Shown here: in pieces, positions 56,315-64,000 of the stretch
How positions within the stretch are numbered: the first letter of the stretch is position 1
Layout of the letters: each line of letters starts with the position of its first letter
Source of the DNA: Bifidobacterium sp.
Lineage (GTDB): Bacteria; Actinomycetota; Actinomycetes; Actinomycetales; Bifidobacteriaceae
Assembly (NCBI RefSeq): GCF_022647885.1
Contig: NZ_JALCLM010000001.1
Coordinates: forward strand, 496,001-560,000
Direction: 5' to 3'
DNA length: 64,000 bases
Translations under genes and position numbers: made by a program
The notes under the pieces: model-generated
Seen by the model: the letters and a program-made list of their open reading frames with translations, nothing else
Database searches by the model: none
Told to the model about the DNA's origin: nothing

Positions 56315-57386
56315 TAGGTGCTACTTTCTGGATATCGATGATAATCGGTCCATGAGCAGAATTTACTACACTTAGATTCAACGCGTGAGCTGTTTGCATG
56401 AAGGGCGAAATCTTTGGTAGTCGTTTCGCGAGGGATGTTCCCAGACACATACCGCGCAAATTCTCAAAAATTCCTTCGAACAGTGGACGATGAGTGCACA
56501 AGAGGGTATTGCGTTTTTCTTGTAGAGCGGTCTGAATACAACTTTCTAAGGCATCGAGCACAGTCTGATGATGCGTCTTATAAGCATCTTCGGTGAAGTC
56601 GTCATTGCGTTCGAGAGGGATGCCACTTTGAAGCGCATACGGGAGCACTGTATCTGCGCATCTGGTCCACGAAGAGCTGACAATACGCGCTGGCGCGAAG
56701 CATGCAAGCTCCCGAGAGAGAGCAAATGAAGCAGCAGCACCAAGTGGAGTGAGAGGCCGCACAGCATCAGTTCCTATCCAAGATTTTCGTGGTTCTGCTT
56801 TGCCATGGCGCACAATGGTGAAAGAAATCGCATCTAAAGCAGATTCACGCAGTCGTGTGACGCAAGCGTCAAGCACTGTACGATCCGTGGAATGTGTCAG
56901 CATATGGCGTGCTTCTGATATTGATGTCCAACGCACATCGTTGATTTCAGAAATATCTGCTTCGTGGACAGGGCCAAAGGCAACGTGTCGCTGTTGTTCC
57001 TGTAGGGCGTCCAGTGGTGTTGCCATCCAATATGAGACCCTTTTGGTGGTTGAGCCCGAGACGCCTTTACGCTTTCGTCCGCCCTCTTCATTGAGCGGAT
57101 ATTCCAATGTTGTAAGGAATGGTCCAAGACTTGCAGGGGTACCTGTTTCTTCGCCAACCTCGCGAACAGCGGTCCGAAACAAAGACTCATTCTGTTCCTG
57201 CTTGCCTTTCGGCCAACTCCAATCGTCGTATTTGGGACGATGTACTAAGCAAACTTCGACGCAGTCGCTAAGAGCATGGAAGTCTTCATCACTGAGCACG
57301 TCACCCGATGACACACTAATAGGTAGCTGTTTTCCGGAACGTATTCTTATGAGAATCGCTCCGGCTGCCTCAACGGTCTTAGACAT
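56304..57386 (-). CDS. Nudix hydrolase fused to SixA-type histidine phosphatase (MutT1-like)
   Basis: 360 residues. Residues about 1-150 are a Nudix domain with an intact box (GKQEQNESLFRTAVREVGEETGTPA). Residues about 185-330 are a histidine-phosphatase domain with TIVRHGKAEPRKSW (catalytic RHG) and a later conserved His in LLCTHRPLFEG. The order matches mycobacterial MutT1, which hydrolyses 8-oxo-dGTP and diadenosine polyphosphates. The gene lies 24 bases after ppk1's stop region on the same strand, a pairing common in actinobacteria. Confidence 0.92.
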   Translation of the reverse strand: MSKTVEAAGAILIRIRSGKQLPISVSSGDVLSDEDFHALSDCVEVCLVHRPKYDDWSWPKGKQEQNESLFRTAVREVGEETGTPASLGPFLTTLEYPLNEEGGRKRKGVSGSTTKRVSYWMATPLDALQEQQRHVAFGPVHEADISEINDVRWTSISEARHMLTHSTDRTVLDACVTRLRESALDAISFTIVRHGKAEPRKSWIGTDAVRPLTPLGAAASFALSRELACFAPARIVSSSWTRCADTVLPYALQSGIPLERNDDFTEDAYKTHHQTVLDALESCIQTALQEKRNTLLCTHRPLFEGIFENLRGMCLGTSLAKRLPKISPFMQTAHALNLSVVNSAHGPIIIDIQKVAPIVY

Positions 57387-57410
57387 GGTAAGTCCTTGAG
57401 CTCTTCCGCA

Positions 57411-59654
57411 CTAACGGGGGAGCTGCGGTCCACGGGTGTGTTTTTTGATGAGGTACTCTTGGCAATCGATTAGCGGTTGCCCCTGCTCATCTCGTGAGTG
57501 TCGAATGTAGGATCCATCGGCCTGCATATGCCAAGAGCTGGTGGTATCTGCCATTTGTAAATCGACGTATTTGATGAGCTCATCTATCTCATCGGGAGCG
57601 GTGATACGCACTAATGCTTCAACGCGCCGATCGAGATTGCGATGCATTAAATCAGCGGAACCAATCCACACTTCCGGACCAGAGATTGGCCCTTCACCAA
57701 TCTGAGGTCCTTCCGAATTTGCAAAAGCGAAAATTCTGCTGTGCTCAAGGAAACGTCCGAGCACGGAACGGACACGAATAGTCTCGCTGAGCCCTGGAAC
57801 TCCTGGCTTGAGTGCGCAGATGCCTCGTTCAACAATATCGATGTTGACACCTGCCTGGCTTGCACGGTACAAGGCATCGATAGTTTTCTCATCCACCAGA
57901 GAATTGACTTTAATCTTGATCCATGCATCTTTGCCTTGACGCGCTGCAGCTTCTTCACGCTGTATGCGCTGGATAAGGCCAGTGCGCACAGTACGCGGCG
58001 CGACAAGCAATCTATGGAAGCTGGACTTAGGTGCATAACCGGAAAGCTGATTAAACAGTCTGGTGAGGTCTTGGCCCACAACAGGGTCACAAGTCAACAG
58101 ACCTAAATCAGTATAGATACGAGCGGTTTTCGGGTTGTAATTTCCCGTGCCAACGTGGCAATACCGGCGTAGGCCTTCTTGTTCTTGTCGAATGACCAGT
58201 GACAATTTGCAATGTGTTTTTAAGCCGACAATGCCATACACCACGTGAACTCCAGCTCGCTCAAGTTTGCGAGCCCAAGCGATATTGGCTTCTTCATCAA
58301 ATCGAGCCTTGATTTCGACAAGCGCTAGAACCTGTTTGCCCGCATGCGCAGCATCGACTAGTGCATCAATAATCGGCGAGTTTCCCGAAGTGCGGTACAG
58401 CGTTTGTTTGATAGCGAGTACTTTCGGGTCAGCAGCCGCTTGCGCTAGAAAAGCCTGTACAGATGTCGAGAACGAATCATAAGGATGATGCAACAGCACG
58501 TCACGTTCGCGTATTGCAGCGAAGATGTCTTGAGCCCTGCTGGATTCGACTTCTGCAATCTGTCTATTTGTAGCAGGAATAAAAGGCTGATACTTCAGAT
58601 CTGCACGGTCGATTGACTGTAACTCAAAGAGCACAGTGAAGTCCAGGGGGGAGGGCAGACGATACACCTCGTCCTCGTTGACACCAAGCTTGTCGGCAAG
58701 TAACTGAGATAAGAACGGTGAGGTAGTATCAGAAATTTCTAGTCTGATTGGCGGCCCGAAGCGCCTACGGAGGAGCTCTTTCTCCATGGCGTTCAACAGG
58801 TTTTCAGCATCGTCTTCCTCGACATCGATATCTTCGTTTCGCGTAACACGGAAAGAGCGCGCCTCTTTGATAATCATGCCAGGGAATAGGGCTTCCAAAT
58901 GGGCAATCAGCAGATTCTCCATAGTGATGAAGCCATAGCGCTCTTCGCGGCCCTCTTCGTCGGTGAGATCTTCTACTGCTACTAAACGAGGCATATTGTC
59001 AGGGATTTTTATGCGTGCGAAATGTGATTTCCCTGAAGCAGGATTTTCTACGATAACGGCAAGATTCAGAGAATTGCCAGAGATATAAGGGAAGGGGTGC
59101 GCAGGATCCACTGCGAGTGGAGTTAACACAGGGAATACTTGGCGCCGAAAGATTCGGGAGAGACGTTCCTGCTCGTTAGCGTTGAGCTGATTCCAACGTA
59201 AGAGAACAATGTGTTCCTTGGCTAATTCAGGAAGAATATGTTCGTTGACATAGTGTGCATGTTCATCTTGTAAACGATGTGCATGATCGGAAATTGCTCG
59301 AAGCTGTTGCCTTGGGCTCAGTCCGCTCGCGGCTGTTACTGCGATACCGCTATCAATACGACGCTTGAGTCCAGCGACGCGGACCATGAAGAACTCATCC
59401 AGATTGTTGGCAAATATTGCTGCGAAATTTGCACGCTCCAACATTGGCTGAGTTTCATCCTCGGCAAGTTCTAGTACGCGCTTATTGAACTTAAGCCAAC
59501 TGATTTCTCTGTCGAAAAAACGATCTTCGGGCAGGGCAGCAACATCCGAGCCTAAACCGTCTGCTCGGCGGTCACTTTTGTCGGTTTCTGCAATGTGCTC
59601 TGCGATTTGACTACGCAGGACCGCCTTTGACGGGGCATCAAAAATCTGAACCAT
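57411..59654 (-). CDS. ppk: Polyphosphate kinase 1
   Basis: 747 residues. [73 protein letters not shown] (with an active His), [59 protein letters not shown], and [24 protein letters not shown] are the family motifs. It makes polyphosphate from ATP. The 59655-60323 gap upstream separates it from the tad locus on the other strand. Confidence 0.97.
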   Translation of the reverse strand: MVQIFDAPSKAVLRSQIAEHIAETDKSDRRADGLGSDVAALPEDRFFDREISWLKFNKRVLELAEDETQPMLERANFAAIFANNLDEFFMVRVAGLKRRIDSGIAVTAASGLSPRQQLRAISDHAHRLQDEHAHYVNEHILPELAKEHIVLLRWNQLNANEQERLSRIFRRQVFPVLTPLAVDPAHPFPYISGNSLNLAVIVENPASGKSHFARIKIPDNMPRLVAVEDLTDEEGREERYGFITMENLLIAHLEALFPGMIIKEARSFRVTRNEDIDVEEDDAENLLNAMEKELLRRRFGPPIRLEISDTTSPFLSQLLADKLGVNEDEVYRLPSPLDFTVLFELQSIDRADLKYQPFIPATNRQIAEVESSRAQDIFAAIRERDVLLHHPYDSFSTSVQAFLAQAAADPKVLAIKQTLYRTSGNSPIIDALVDAAHAGKQVLALVEIKARFDEEANIAWARKLERAGVHVVYGIVGLKTHCKLSLVIRQEQEGLRRYCHVGTGNYNPKTARIYTDLGLLTCDPVVGQDLTRLFNQLSGYAPKSSFHRLLVAPRTVRTGLIQRIQREEAAARQGKDAWIKIKVNSLVDEKTIDALYRASQAGVNIDIVERGICALKPGVPGLSETIRVRSVLGRFLEHSRIFAFANSEGPQIGEGPISGPEVWIGSADLMHRNLDRRVEALVRITAPDEIDELIKYVDLQMADTTSSWHMQADGSYIRHSRDEQGQPLIDCQEYLIKKHTRGPQLPR

Positions 59655-59837
59655 AGCACCATCCTAGATGCAGGGGTATAACACTTCATGTCGAGTTTGT
59701 GAGAATTCAATATGAATTCACATTGTGGAGTTATTGACAACGGTTTGGCATTCGAGGGTGACGGTGCCTACTACCCTTTTCGCTCGAAAAGCACGCAATC
59801 GTGCGATGTTGCGTATGTGAATAAAAAACTGAACAAA

Positions 59838-60002
59838 AAAGGAGACCCCCCGTTTGGGAGGTCTCCTATACAAGTCCAACTCAGCAGAATCTCTGCACAA
59901 CATCATCGTTGCAACGGTAAGTCTATCCATTGCCCGTCCAACGTACCGGTCATCGTGACCATCTACCTTTGTGGGCTTCTGCTCTGTTCTGTTGTCCTTG
60001 TA
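59838..60002 (-). ncRNA. Possible small RNA, about 165 nt, upstream of ppk1
   Basis: The only use visible for the terminator at 59840 is a minus-strand transcript from the right. A possible promoter on that strand has -35 TTGCAT and -10 CATAAT (60009-60014) with a 16-base spacer, which would start RNA near 60002. No convincing coding frame lies between. The rest of the 59655-60323 gap holds no gene that I can support. Confidence 0.35.
59840..59867 (-). terminator. Intrinsic terminator for a minus-strand transcript
   Basis: GGAGACCCCCC and GGGAGGTCTCC form an 11-bp stem with one mismatch and a GTTT loop. Read on the minus strand it is followed by TTTTTT. It lies upstream of ppk1, so it would end a transcript that begins to its right. 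Confidence 0.75.
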
Positions 60003-60323
60003 CTGACAATTATGCTCTTTAAACGTGTGTATGCAAGTCCAAATCAAGGAATGTCATCTTCTTATCGAAAGTGGTAAAAAATGGTTGCCATAAAGGCTAG
60101 GAAGTTACTTTTGCGTTCCTTCTCAACTGGATTGTGTGCGCTTGTGTTCATTGATGAGATTAGTGGCTTTCGTGGGCGTGTCGAGTGGGTAGATAAGTGG
60201 GTAGATAAGTAGGTAGATAAACGCAACTGCACAGTTACTCACTGAGATCAGTGCAGACTTGCACATTCGACCACAAGGGGTTGTTCTTTTGGATACAGAT
60301 ACTGCTCTGTATTGAATTACCTC

Positions 60324-61280
60324 ATGACAATGAATGCTAGAAAAACACATAAAGACTCCTTGCGAGGCTCTAAAAGTGCGTCACGCAATGTACATCTCCG
60401 TACGAGTGATTCAAGCCAGCATTCTGCTGTTCGAATGCAGCATGCCGGTTGCCAGATTATTGCATTCGTGGGAGTAAGTGGAGGACTAGGCTTAAGCACT
60501 TTGGCTTCGCTACTTGCCTGGACCTTTGTTCGTAGAAGGTTACGGTGCACCATTGTTGATACCGATATCACTGGAGGCGGATTGGATGTGCTGCTTGGTA
60601 TAGAAGCTGAAAGCGGCATGCGTTTTGGCGATATTTCGGCACCTCTGGGACAGCTAGATGGTACTGCCTTATATCATGAACTGCCATCGTGGGAGCGTAT
60701 AGGGGTGCTCAGCGTTAACCCCTGGAATGCCGCATGTCCTGATTGGTGGGAGCAACAGGCTGCGATTACAGCATTGCAAGAGGTCAACGATGTGTTGGTT
60801 ATTGACGCTGGACTTGGTGTTCATCTTGGTGAACTGGCATTACCGCCCACCGTACAAACTGTGTTACTCACTGAACTCAGTGTTCTTGGATTAGCGCGGA
60901 CGAAAGCACTGCTGAAGTCTGATAATTCGAGGGATAATTCGGTGCAGCCGCTTCTCGTTGGGATACATCCTCGCAGCATGCCACGGCAGATGACACCGCT
61001 AAGTCTTGATGAAGCTCAAGATTATCTTGGCGTGGAATTAATAGGAGTGATGTCTTGGTGTAAACGATTGAGTGACTCCATGCTGTCTGGTTTCGGAATA
61101 CCTCGGATACCCAAGCAGTATCTTCCTCTACTTGATGTGCTTGCCGATGCTGTGCTTAACCATCAAGGGGAAAATTCCTTGCACGTGATTGAGCAATCGC
61201 GTAGCGAAGGGGCATTGGCCAAGGATGGGCGCAAACAGTCATCATCTCTCGACGTCGAGCGTGCACGGAATGAGGAGTGA
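60324..61280 (+). CDS. TadZ/CpaE-like pilus-assembly ATPase
   Basis: About 318 residues from ATG 60324; TTG 60312 and ATG 60330 are alternatives and no ribosome-binding site is clear. A MinD/ParA-type fold with an atypical P-loop (IIAFVGVSGGLGLSTLASLLAW) and CTIVDTDITGGGLDVLLGIE, VLVIDAGLG, LLTELSVLGLARTKALL. TadZ positions the pilus machine at the pole or septum. It overlaps the next gene, so it opens the tad operon. Confidence 0.85.
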   Translation: MTMNARKTHKDSLRGSKSASRNVHLRTSDSSQHSAVRMQHAGCQIIAFVGVSGGLGLSTLASLLAWTFVRRRLRCTIVDTDITGGGLDVLLGIEAESGMRFGDISAPLGQLDGTALYHELPSWERIGVLSVNPWNAACPDWWEQQAAITALQEVNDVLVIDAGLGVHLGELALPPTVQTVLLTELSVLGLARTKALLKSDNSRDNSVQPLLVGIHPRSMPRQMTPLSLDEAQDYLGVELIGVMSWCKRLSDSMLSGFGIPRIPKQYLPLLDVLADAVLNHQGENSLHVIEQSRSEGALAKDGRKQSSSLDVERARNEE

Positions 61281-61285
61281 TGGCT

Positions 61286-62347
61286 ATGCATATAGATAAT
61301 ACTGAGAGCGGTTTGATGTTTGGCCCACTGGATGAATTTGTTCGTGAAGCGAAGGTAAGCGATATAGCTGTCACTGAAGATGGCAGGGTGTGGGTGGATG
61401 CAGGTGATGGTATGCGTGAGCGCACTACACGACTACGCTTTCACAGTCCTGAGATTGTTCGAGAATTCGCTGTTCGACTCTGTTCGCAGTTAGGTCATAG
61501 GTTAGATGATTCCTGCCCTATTGCTGATGTTTCGACACCAGAAGGTATTCGTATCAATGTGGTAATTGCGCCTCTGGTCTCAAGAGGTGCTGCTATTTCG
61601 ATACGTTTCCCCAATCGTGTGGCTCCCAGGCTCGAGCAGTTAAGCGCCGTGGGAATGATGCCCGAAATTTGGGCATCTACATTGCGTGCCTTAGTGCGAC
61701 GTAGAGCGTCAATTTTGCTCACGGGAGCCACAGCAGCGGGTAAGACAACATTGCTGAAGGCTTTGCTTGCTGAGTGTGATGCTAATGATCGGATAGTTAC
61801 CGTTGAAGAGACTCGCGAGCTGGGACAGCTAGCGGCACCGAACCATGTGTCCTTGGCTACTCGAGAGGCCAATGTTGAAGGGGCTGGTGAAATTGGTCTT
61901 GAGGAATTGATGAGGGCTACTCTCAGAATGCGCCCTGATCGTGTGATTCTGGGTGAATGCCGAGGAGCTGAAATTGTGCATCTGCTTCGTGCGCTCAATG
62001 CTGGTCATAAAGGTGGAATGGCTACAATTCACGCCGATGGTGTTACCAGAGTTCCTACAAGACTCATTTCACTCGGCATGCTTGCTGGGCTTGATGCCAT
62101 GGCGACGGCGTTGTTGCTCGACGGCGCATTTGATGCACTGGTACATGTACAAAGGATTTCTGGGGTACGTAGGATTACACAAATTGGTTGTCTTGAGTTT
62201 CGACGGCATGGCGAATTATCAGGCGTGGTGATGTCTTCATGGCACGGTGAGAAGCAAGTACTCGGCAATGATTTGTGGTGTCAATTTCTTGAACGATGGA
62301 ATCCGGAGTGGCTATCAGCTTCATCGCATACAAGAGGTAAAAGCTGA
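61286..62347 (+). CDS. TadA/CpaF-type secretion ATPase
   Basis: About 353 residues from ATG 61286, spaced 8 bases from GAGGAG; ATG 61280 is possible. ISDIAVTEDGRVWVDAG-like N-terminal part (VSDIAVTEDGRVWVDAGDG), LLTGATAAGKTTLLKALLA (Walker A), TVEETRELGQLAAPNHVSL (Asp/His boxes), LRMRPDRVILGECRGAEIVHLLRALNAGHKGGMATIHAD (Walker B and His box). It drives Flp pilus assembly. Its stop overlaps tadB by 1 base. Confidence 0.95.
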   Translation: MHIDNTESGLMFGPLDEFVREAKVSDIAVTEDGRVWVDAGDGMRERTTRLRFHSPEIVREFAVRLCSQLGHRLDDSCPIADVSTPEGIRINVVIAPLVSRGAAISIRFPNRVAPRLEQLSAVGMMPEIWASTLRALVRRRASILLTGATAAGKTTLLKALLAECDANDRIVTVEETRELGQLAAPNHVSLATREANVEGAGEIGLEELMRATLRMRPDRVILGECRGAEIVHLLRALNAGHKGGMATIHADGVTRVPTRLISLGMLAGLDAMATALLLDGAFDALVHVQRISGVRRITQIGCLEFRRHGELSGVVMSSWHGEKQVLGNDLWCQFLERWNPEWLSASSHTRGKS

Positions 62348-63027
62348 TGCTCATACAACATGAATCCGTGAATGTAGCTTTCTATATAGGATTATTGATT
62401 CTATTGTGGCCCAAGCGGTCTCTACAACACCCTAGACGCTTGCGGGTGCACGAGCACTTGCGTGATAATCAAGGTTCCGGTGCTGGAACTATTGCTGGGC
62501 TGGCAACGCTCTCTTCGATGTTGCGTTGTGGCGGCAACCTTGTGGAAAGTGTCGAAGTGCTGACCGGACGATCATTCGCAACAAGAACATTGACATTGAA
62601 TAGGTGTTACGAGGTGATGTGGAAATGTCACAGCAGAGATGAAAATCCGGAGCAAATTCGCATGGTTGCTATGTCGTTGAGTGCGGCCTATAGGCTCAGT
62701 GAAGAATTAGGCTGCGAAGCTGCTCGCTGTATTGATGCGGCTGCTGCAGCTTGTAGACGTGCTCATCAAGTGGATGAGCTCAGAAACAAAGCGTTTTCGA
62801 TGCCCAAAGCCACGGTAAAATTGCTATCAGCCTTGCCCATCGCTGCTATGGCTGTTGCGGAGCTAATAGGTGTTAGAGCGCTCTCCTTCCTCTTTTCCAC
62901 TATGCCAGGCCTGATATGTCTTACGTTGGGAAGCCTATGTTACATATTGGGAGTGCTGTGGATGCATGCTTTAGCGCAGGCGGATCATACAGACAGCGTC
63001 AATGCTCTGCAAAGGTTGGGTGTGTGA
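62347..63027 (+). CDS. TadB-like inner-membrane protein
   Basis: 226 residues. An N-terminal hydrophobic segment (VAFYIGLLILLWPKR), a cytosolic T2SS-F-like helical part (TIAGLATLSSMLRCGGNLVESVEVLTG, MVAMSLSAAYRLSEELGCEAARCIDAAAAACRRAHQ), then two hydrophobic segments at the end (AVAELIGVRALSFLFSTMPGLICLTLGSLCYILGVLWMHAL). It pairs with TadC in the membrane platform of the pilus. Confidence 0.88.
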   Translation: MLIQHESVNVAFYIGLLILLWPKRSLQHPRRLRVHEHLRDNQGSGAGTIAGLATLSSMLRCGGNLVESVEVLTGRSFATRTLTLNRCYEVMWKCHSRDENPEQIRMVAMSLSAAYRLSEELGCEAARCIDAAAAACRRAHQVDELRNKAFSMPKATVKLLSALPIAAMAVAELIGVRALSFLFSTMPGLICLTLGSLCYILGVLWMHALAQADHTDSVNALQRLGV

Positions 63028-63145
63028 AGCGTGGAAGCGGTTGTTGCTTCCCTAGCTATCGCTGGCGCAGTGCTGCTCTTACGGGCGCACAGATGCTCGG
63101 CATAGTAGTTATGGGGCAGTTAAACCGTCGTCTCGGCTACACATC

Positions 63146-63580
63146 GTGCTCGTTTTGGAAATGCTGGCTGTGGCTATTCGTCAAGGAGCGTCCATAACTC
63201 ATGCGCTCGAAAGCGTAGCTGCTGTGATTGACGAAGAACTCAGTGTATCTGTCAACACAGTGACAGCAGCTTTGCATCGAGGTGTTGGATGGTCACAAGC
63301 TTGGGTGACGGTGTGCAACAAGCACACGGTTACAGGCATATCATGCATGATTTTAAGGGATTCATTGGAAGCGTCTTGGCGGTTGGGAGCATCTCCGCTG
63401 CCTCGAATTGAAGCGGTTGTAGCTCAACTGGATGCACAGGAGCGTAATCACATTGAATCCGATGCAGCTCGCCTTACTGTGAGACTCTTACTCCCTACAG
63501 CTTTATGTTTTCTTCCTGCATTCGTCCTTCTTGGAGTTATACCTTGTATCGCCGCTTTTGCGCAGGGTATTTTTGCGTAG
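63146..63580 (+). CDS. TadC-like T2SS-F protein, possibly frameshifted at its N-terminus
   Basis: 144 residues read from GTG 63146: LEMLAVAIRQGASITHALESVAAV, GVGWSQAWVTV, ASPLPRIEAVVAQLDAQERNHIESDAARLTVRLLLPTALCFLPAFVLLGVIP, typical of the TadC end. TadC usually has an N-terminal membrane helix. A fitting one (EAVVASLAIAGAVLLLRAHR) begins at GTG 63031 in another frame and ends at TAG 63103, so a one-base shift near 63085-63105 may have split the gene, or the sequence has an error there. Confidence 0.7.
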   Translation: MLVLEMLAVAIRQGASITHALESVAAVIDEELSVSVNTVTAALHRGVGWSQAWVTVCNKHTVTGISCMILRDSLEASWRLGASPLPRIEAVVAQLDAQERNHIESDAARLTVRLLLPTALCFLPAFVLLGVIPCIAAFAQGIFA

Positions 63581-63861
63581 CGGTAGCAATTGCATGCAGT
63601 AATGCAATAGTGCATATAACTACCTAGATAGATACGGATAGATATCCACAGTGAGCAGCGCTGCTTCACCTTTAACCACACAGTCATGCAGAACAGTTGC
63701 TGCGTTCTGTTCTCAGCCATAGTGGTGATACACGAAGGCACCGTAGAAATTCGACAGTCATACAAGGACAGCCAAAAGGTACTACTCCCATCGTTATTTG
63801 TTTACATGGTCGAATTCCAATACGTCATAAAGGTGCCGTGCTTGATTGAAAGGAAATCGCT

Positions 63862-64000
63862 ATGCGACAACATCATCTCTTACCACCACAACCGGCTGCG
63901 AATGCGCCAGATAGTGAAGACACCACCAGCGGGCGAATACGGAGCTTGTTGAACGATATCGTTGAAAAAATATCATCCCAATGTTGTCTGTTAGATGCTC
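63862..64000 (+). CDS. Start of a short gene cut by window end, possibly a Flp-type pilin
   Basis: ATG 63862 follows AAAGGAAA. Forty-six codons are visible (MRQHHLLPPQPAANAPDSED...), charged and without a hydrophobic helix so far. A Flp pilin would show its processing site and helix just after this point, and a pilin gene is expected here in a tad locus, but the visible part does not prove it. Confidence 0.4.
   Translation, partial: MRQHHLLPPQPAANAPDSEDTTSGRIRSLLNDIVEKISSQCCLLDA

Noticed and set aside
59841-59866. C6-containing hairpin considered as the actinobacterial 6C RNA motif
   Set aside because: Only one hairpin with a C-run is present and the run is in the stem; it fits an intrinsic terminator better.
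63686-63952. Plus-strand frame of 88 codons after tadC
   Set aside because: No ribosome-binding site or family, and it overlaps the better supported start at 63862 in another frame.

Overview
The window looks like a chromosomal segment of a member of the Bifidobacteriaceae (Actinobacteria), probably a low-to-middle-GC bifidobacterium or close relative. The evidence is the complete mevalonate-pathway end, the NrtR-nadABC order, amtB-glnK-glnD, MurT/GatD, MutT1-like Nudix-SixA next to ppk, a tad pilus locus, an actinobacterial UbiB-like kinase, and a very large sortase-anchored surface protein. I do not assign a species.

Layout. 1-4268: a mevalonate operon (mevalonate kinase cut by the window edge, diphosphomevalonate decarboxylase, and a phosphomevalonate kinase fused to a type 2 isopentenyl diphosphate isomerase). 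4420-7338: a membrane protein, a DsbA-like membrane-anchored thiol protein and a ClbS/DfsB-family protein. 7610-14929: a 2439-residue thioester-domain surface protein with about 13 Ig-like repeats and an LANTG sorting signal. 15.4-28.0 kb: a one-direction catabolic gene cluster headed by a LacI regulator. It resembles the E. coli yia/sgb and ula pathways for 3-keto-L-gulonate, but has a different transporter, a different reductase and three extra proteins of unknown role. It is followed by an IS256-type transposase remnant, a serine-recombinase remnant and a tRNA-Lys gene, so it reads as an acquired island.

28.9-35.7 kb: a lone Lrp-type ligand-binding domain, then NrtR, nadA, nadB, nadC and a cysteine desulfurase (de novo NAD synthesis with its own regulator and Fe-S supplier). 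35.9-43.0 kb: TetR regulator, a small membrane protein, ftsY, amtB-glnK-glnD with candidate GlnR boxes upstream. 42.6-50.4 kb: MATE exporter, dnaB with DnaA boxes in its promoter region, murT/gatD, a small phasin-like protein and a UbiB-family kinase. 50.6-54.5 kb: a glutamate/glutamine-type ABC transporter lacking its ATPase, and a glycerophosphodiester phosphodiesterase. 54.5-59.7 kb (minus strand): upp, a protein of unknown function, a Nudix/SixA fusion and ppk1. 60.3-64 kb: the start of a tad (Flp pilus) locus, whose tadC may be frameshifted.

The two observations I rate highest are (a) the sugar-acid catabolic island, in which a recognisable lower pathway to D-xylulose 5-phosphate (the entry point of the bifid shunt) is joined to an unassigned upper part: a lone HyuA-type ATPase, a HELFH zincin-like protein, a cytosolic propeller-like protein and two YhcH paralogs; and (b) a family of three intergenic elements, each exactly 111 bp, bounded by 13-15 bp inverted repeats (TTTGTGTAGGGAT...) with a conserved central core, at 5570, 35734 and 55450. 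No CRISPR array, rRNA or intact transposon was found. All assignments come from reading the sequence; no database search was run.
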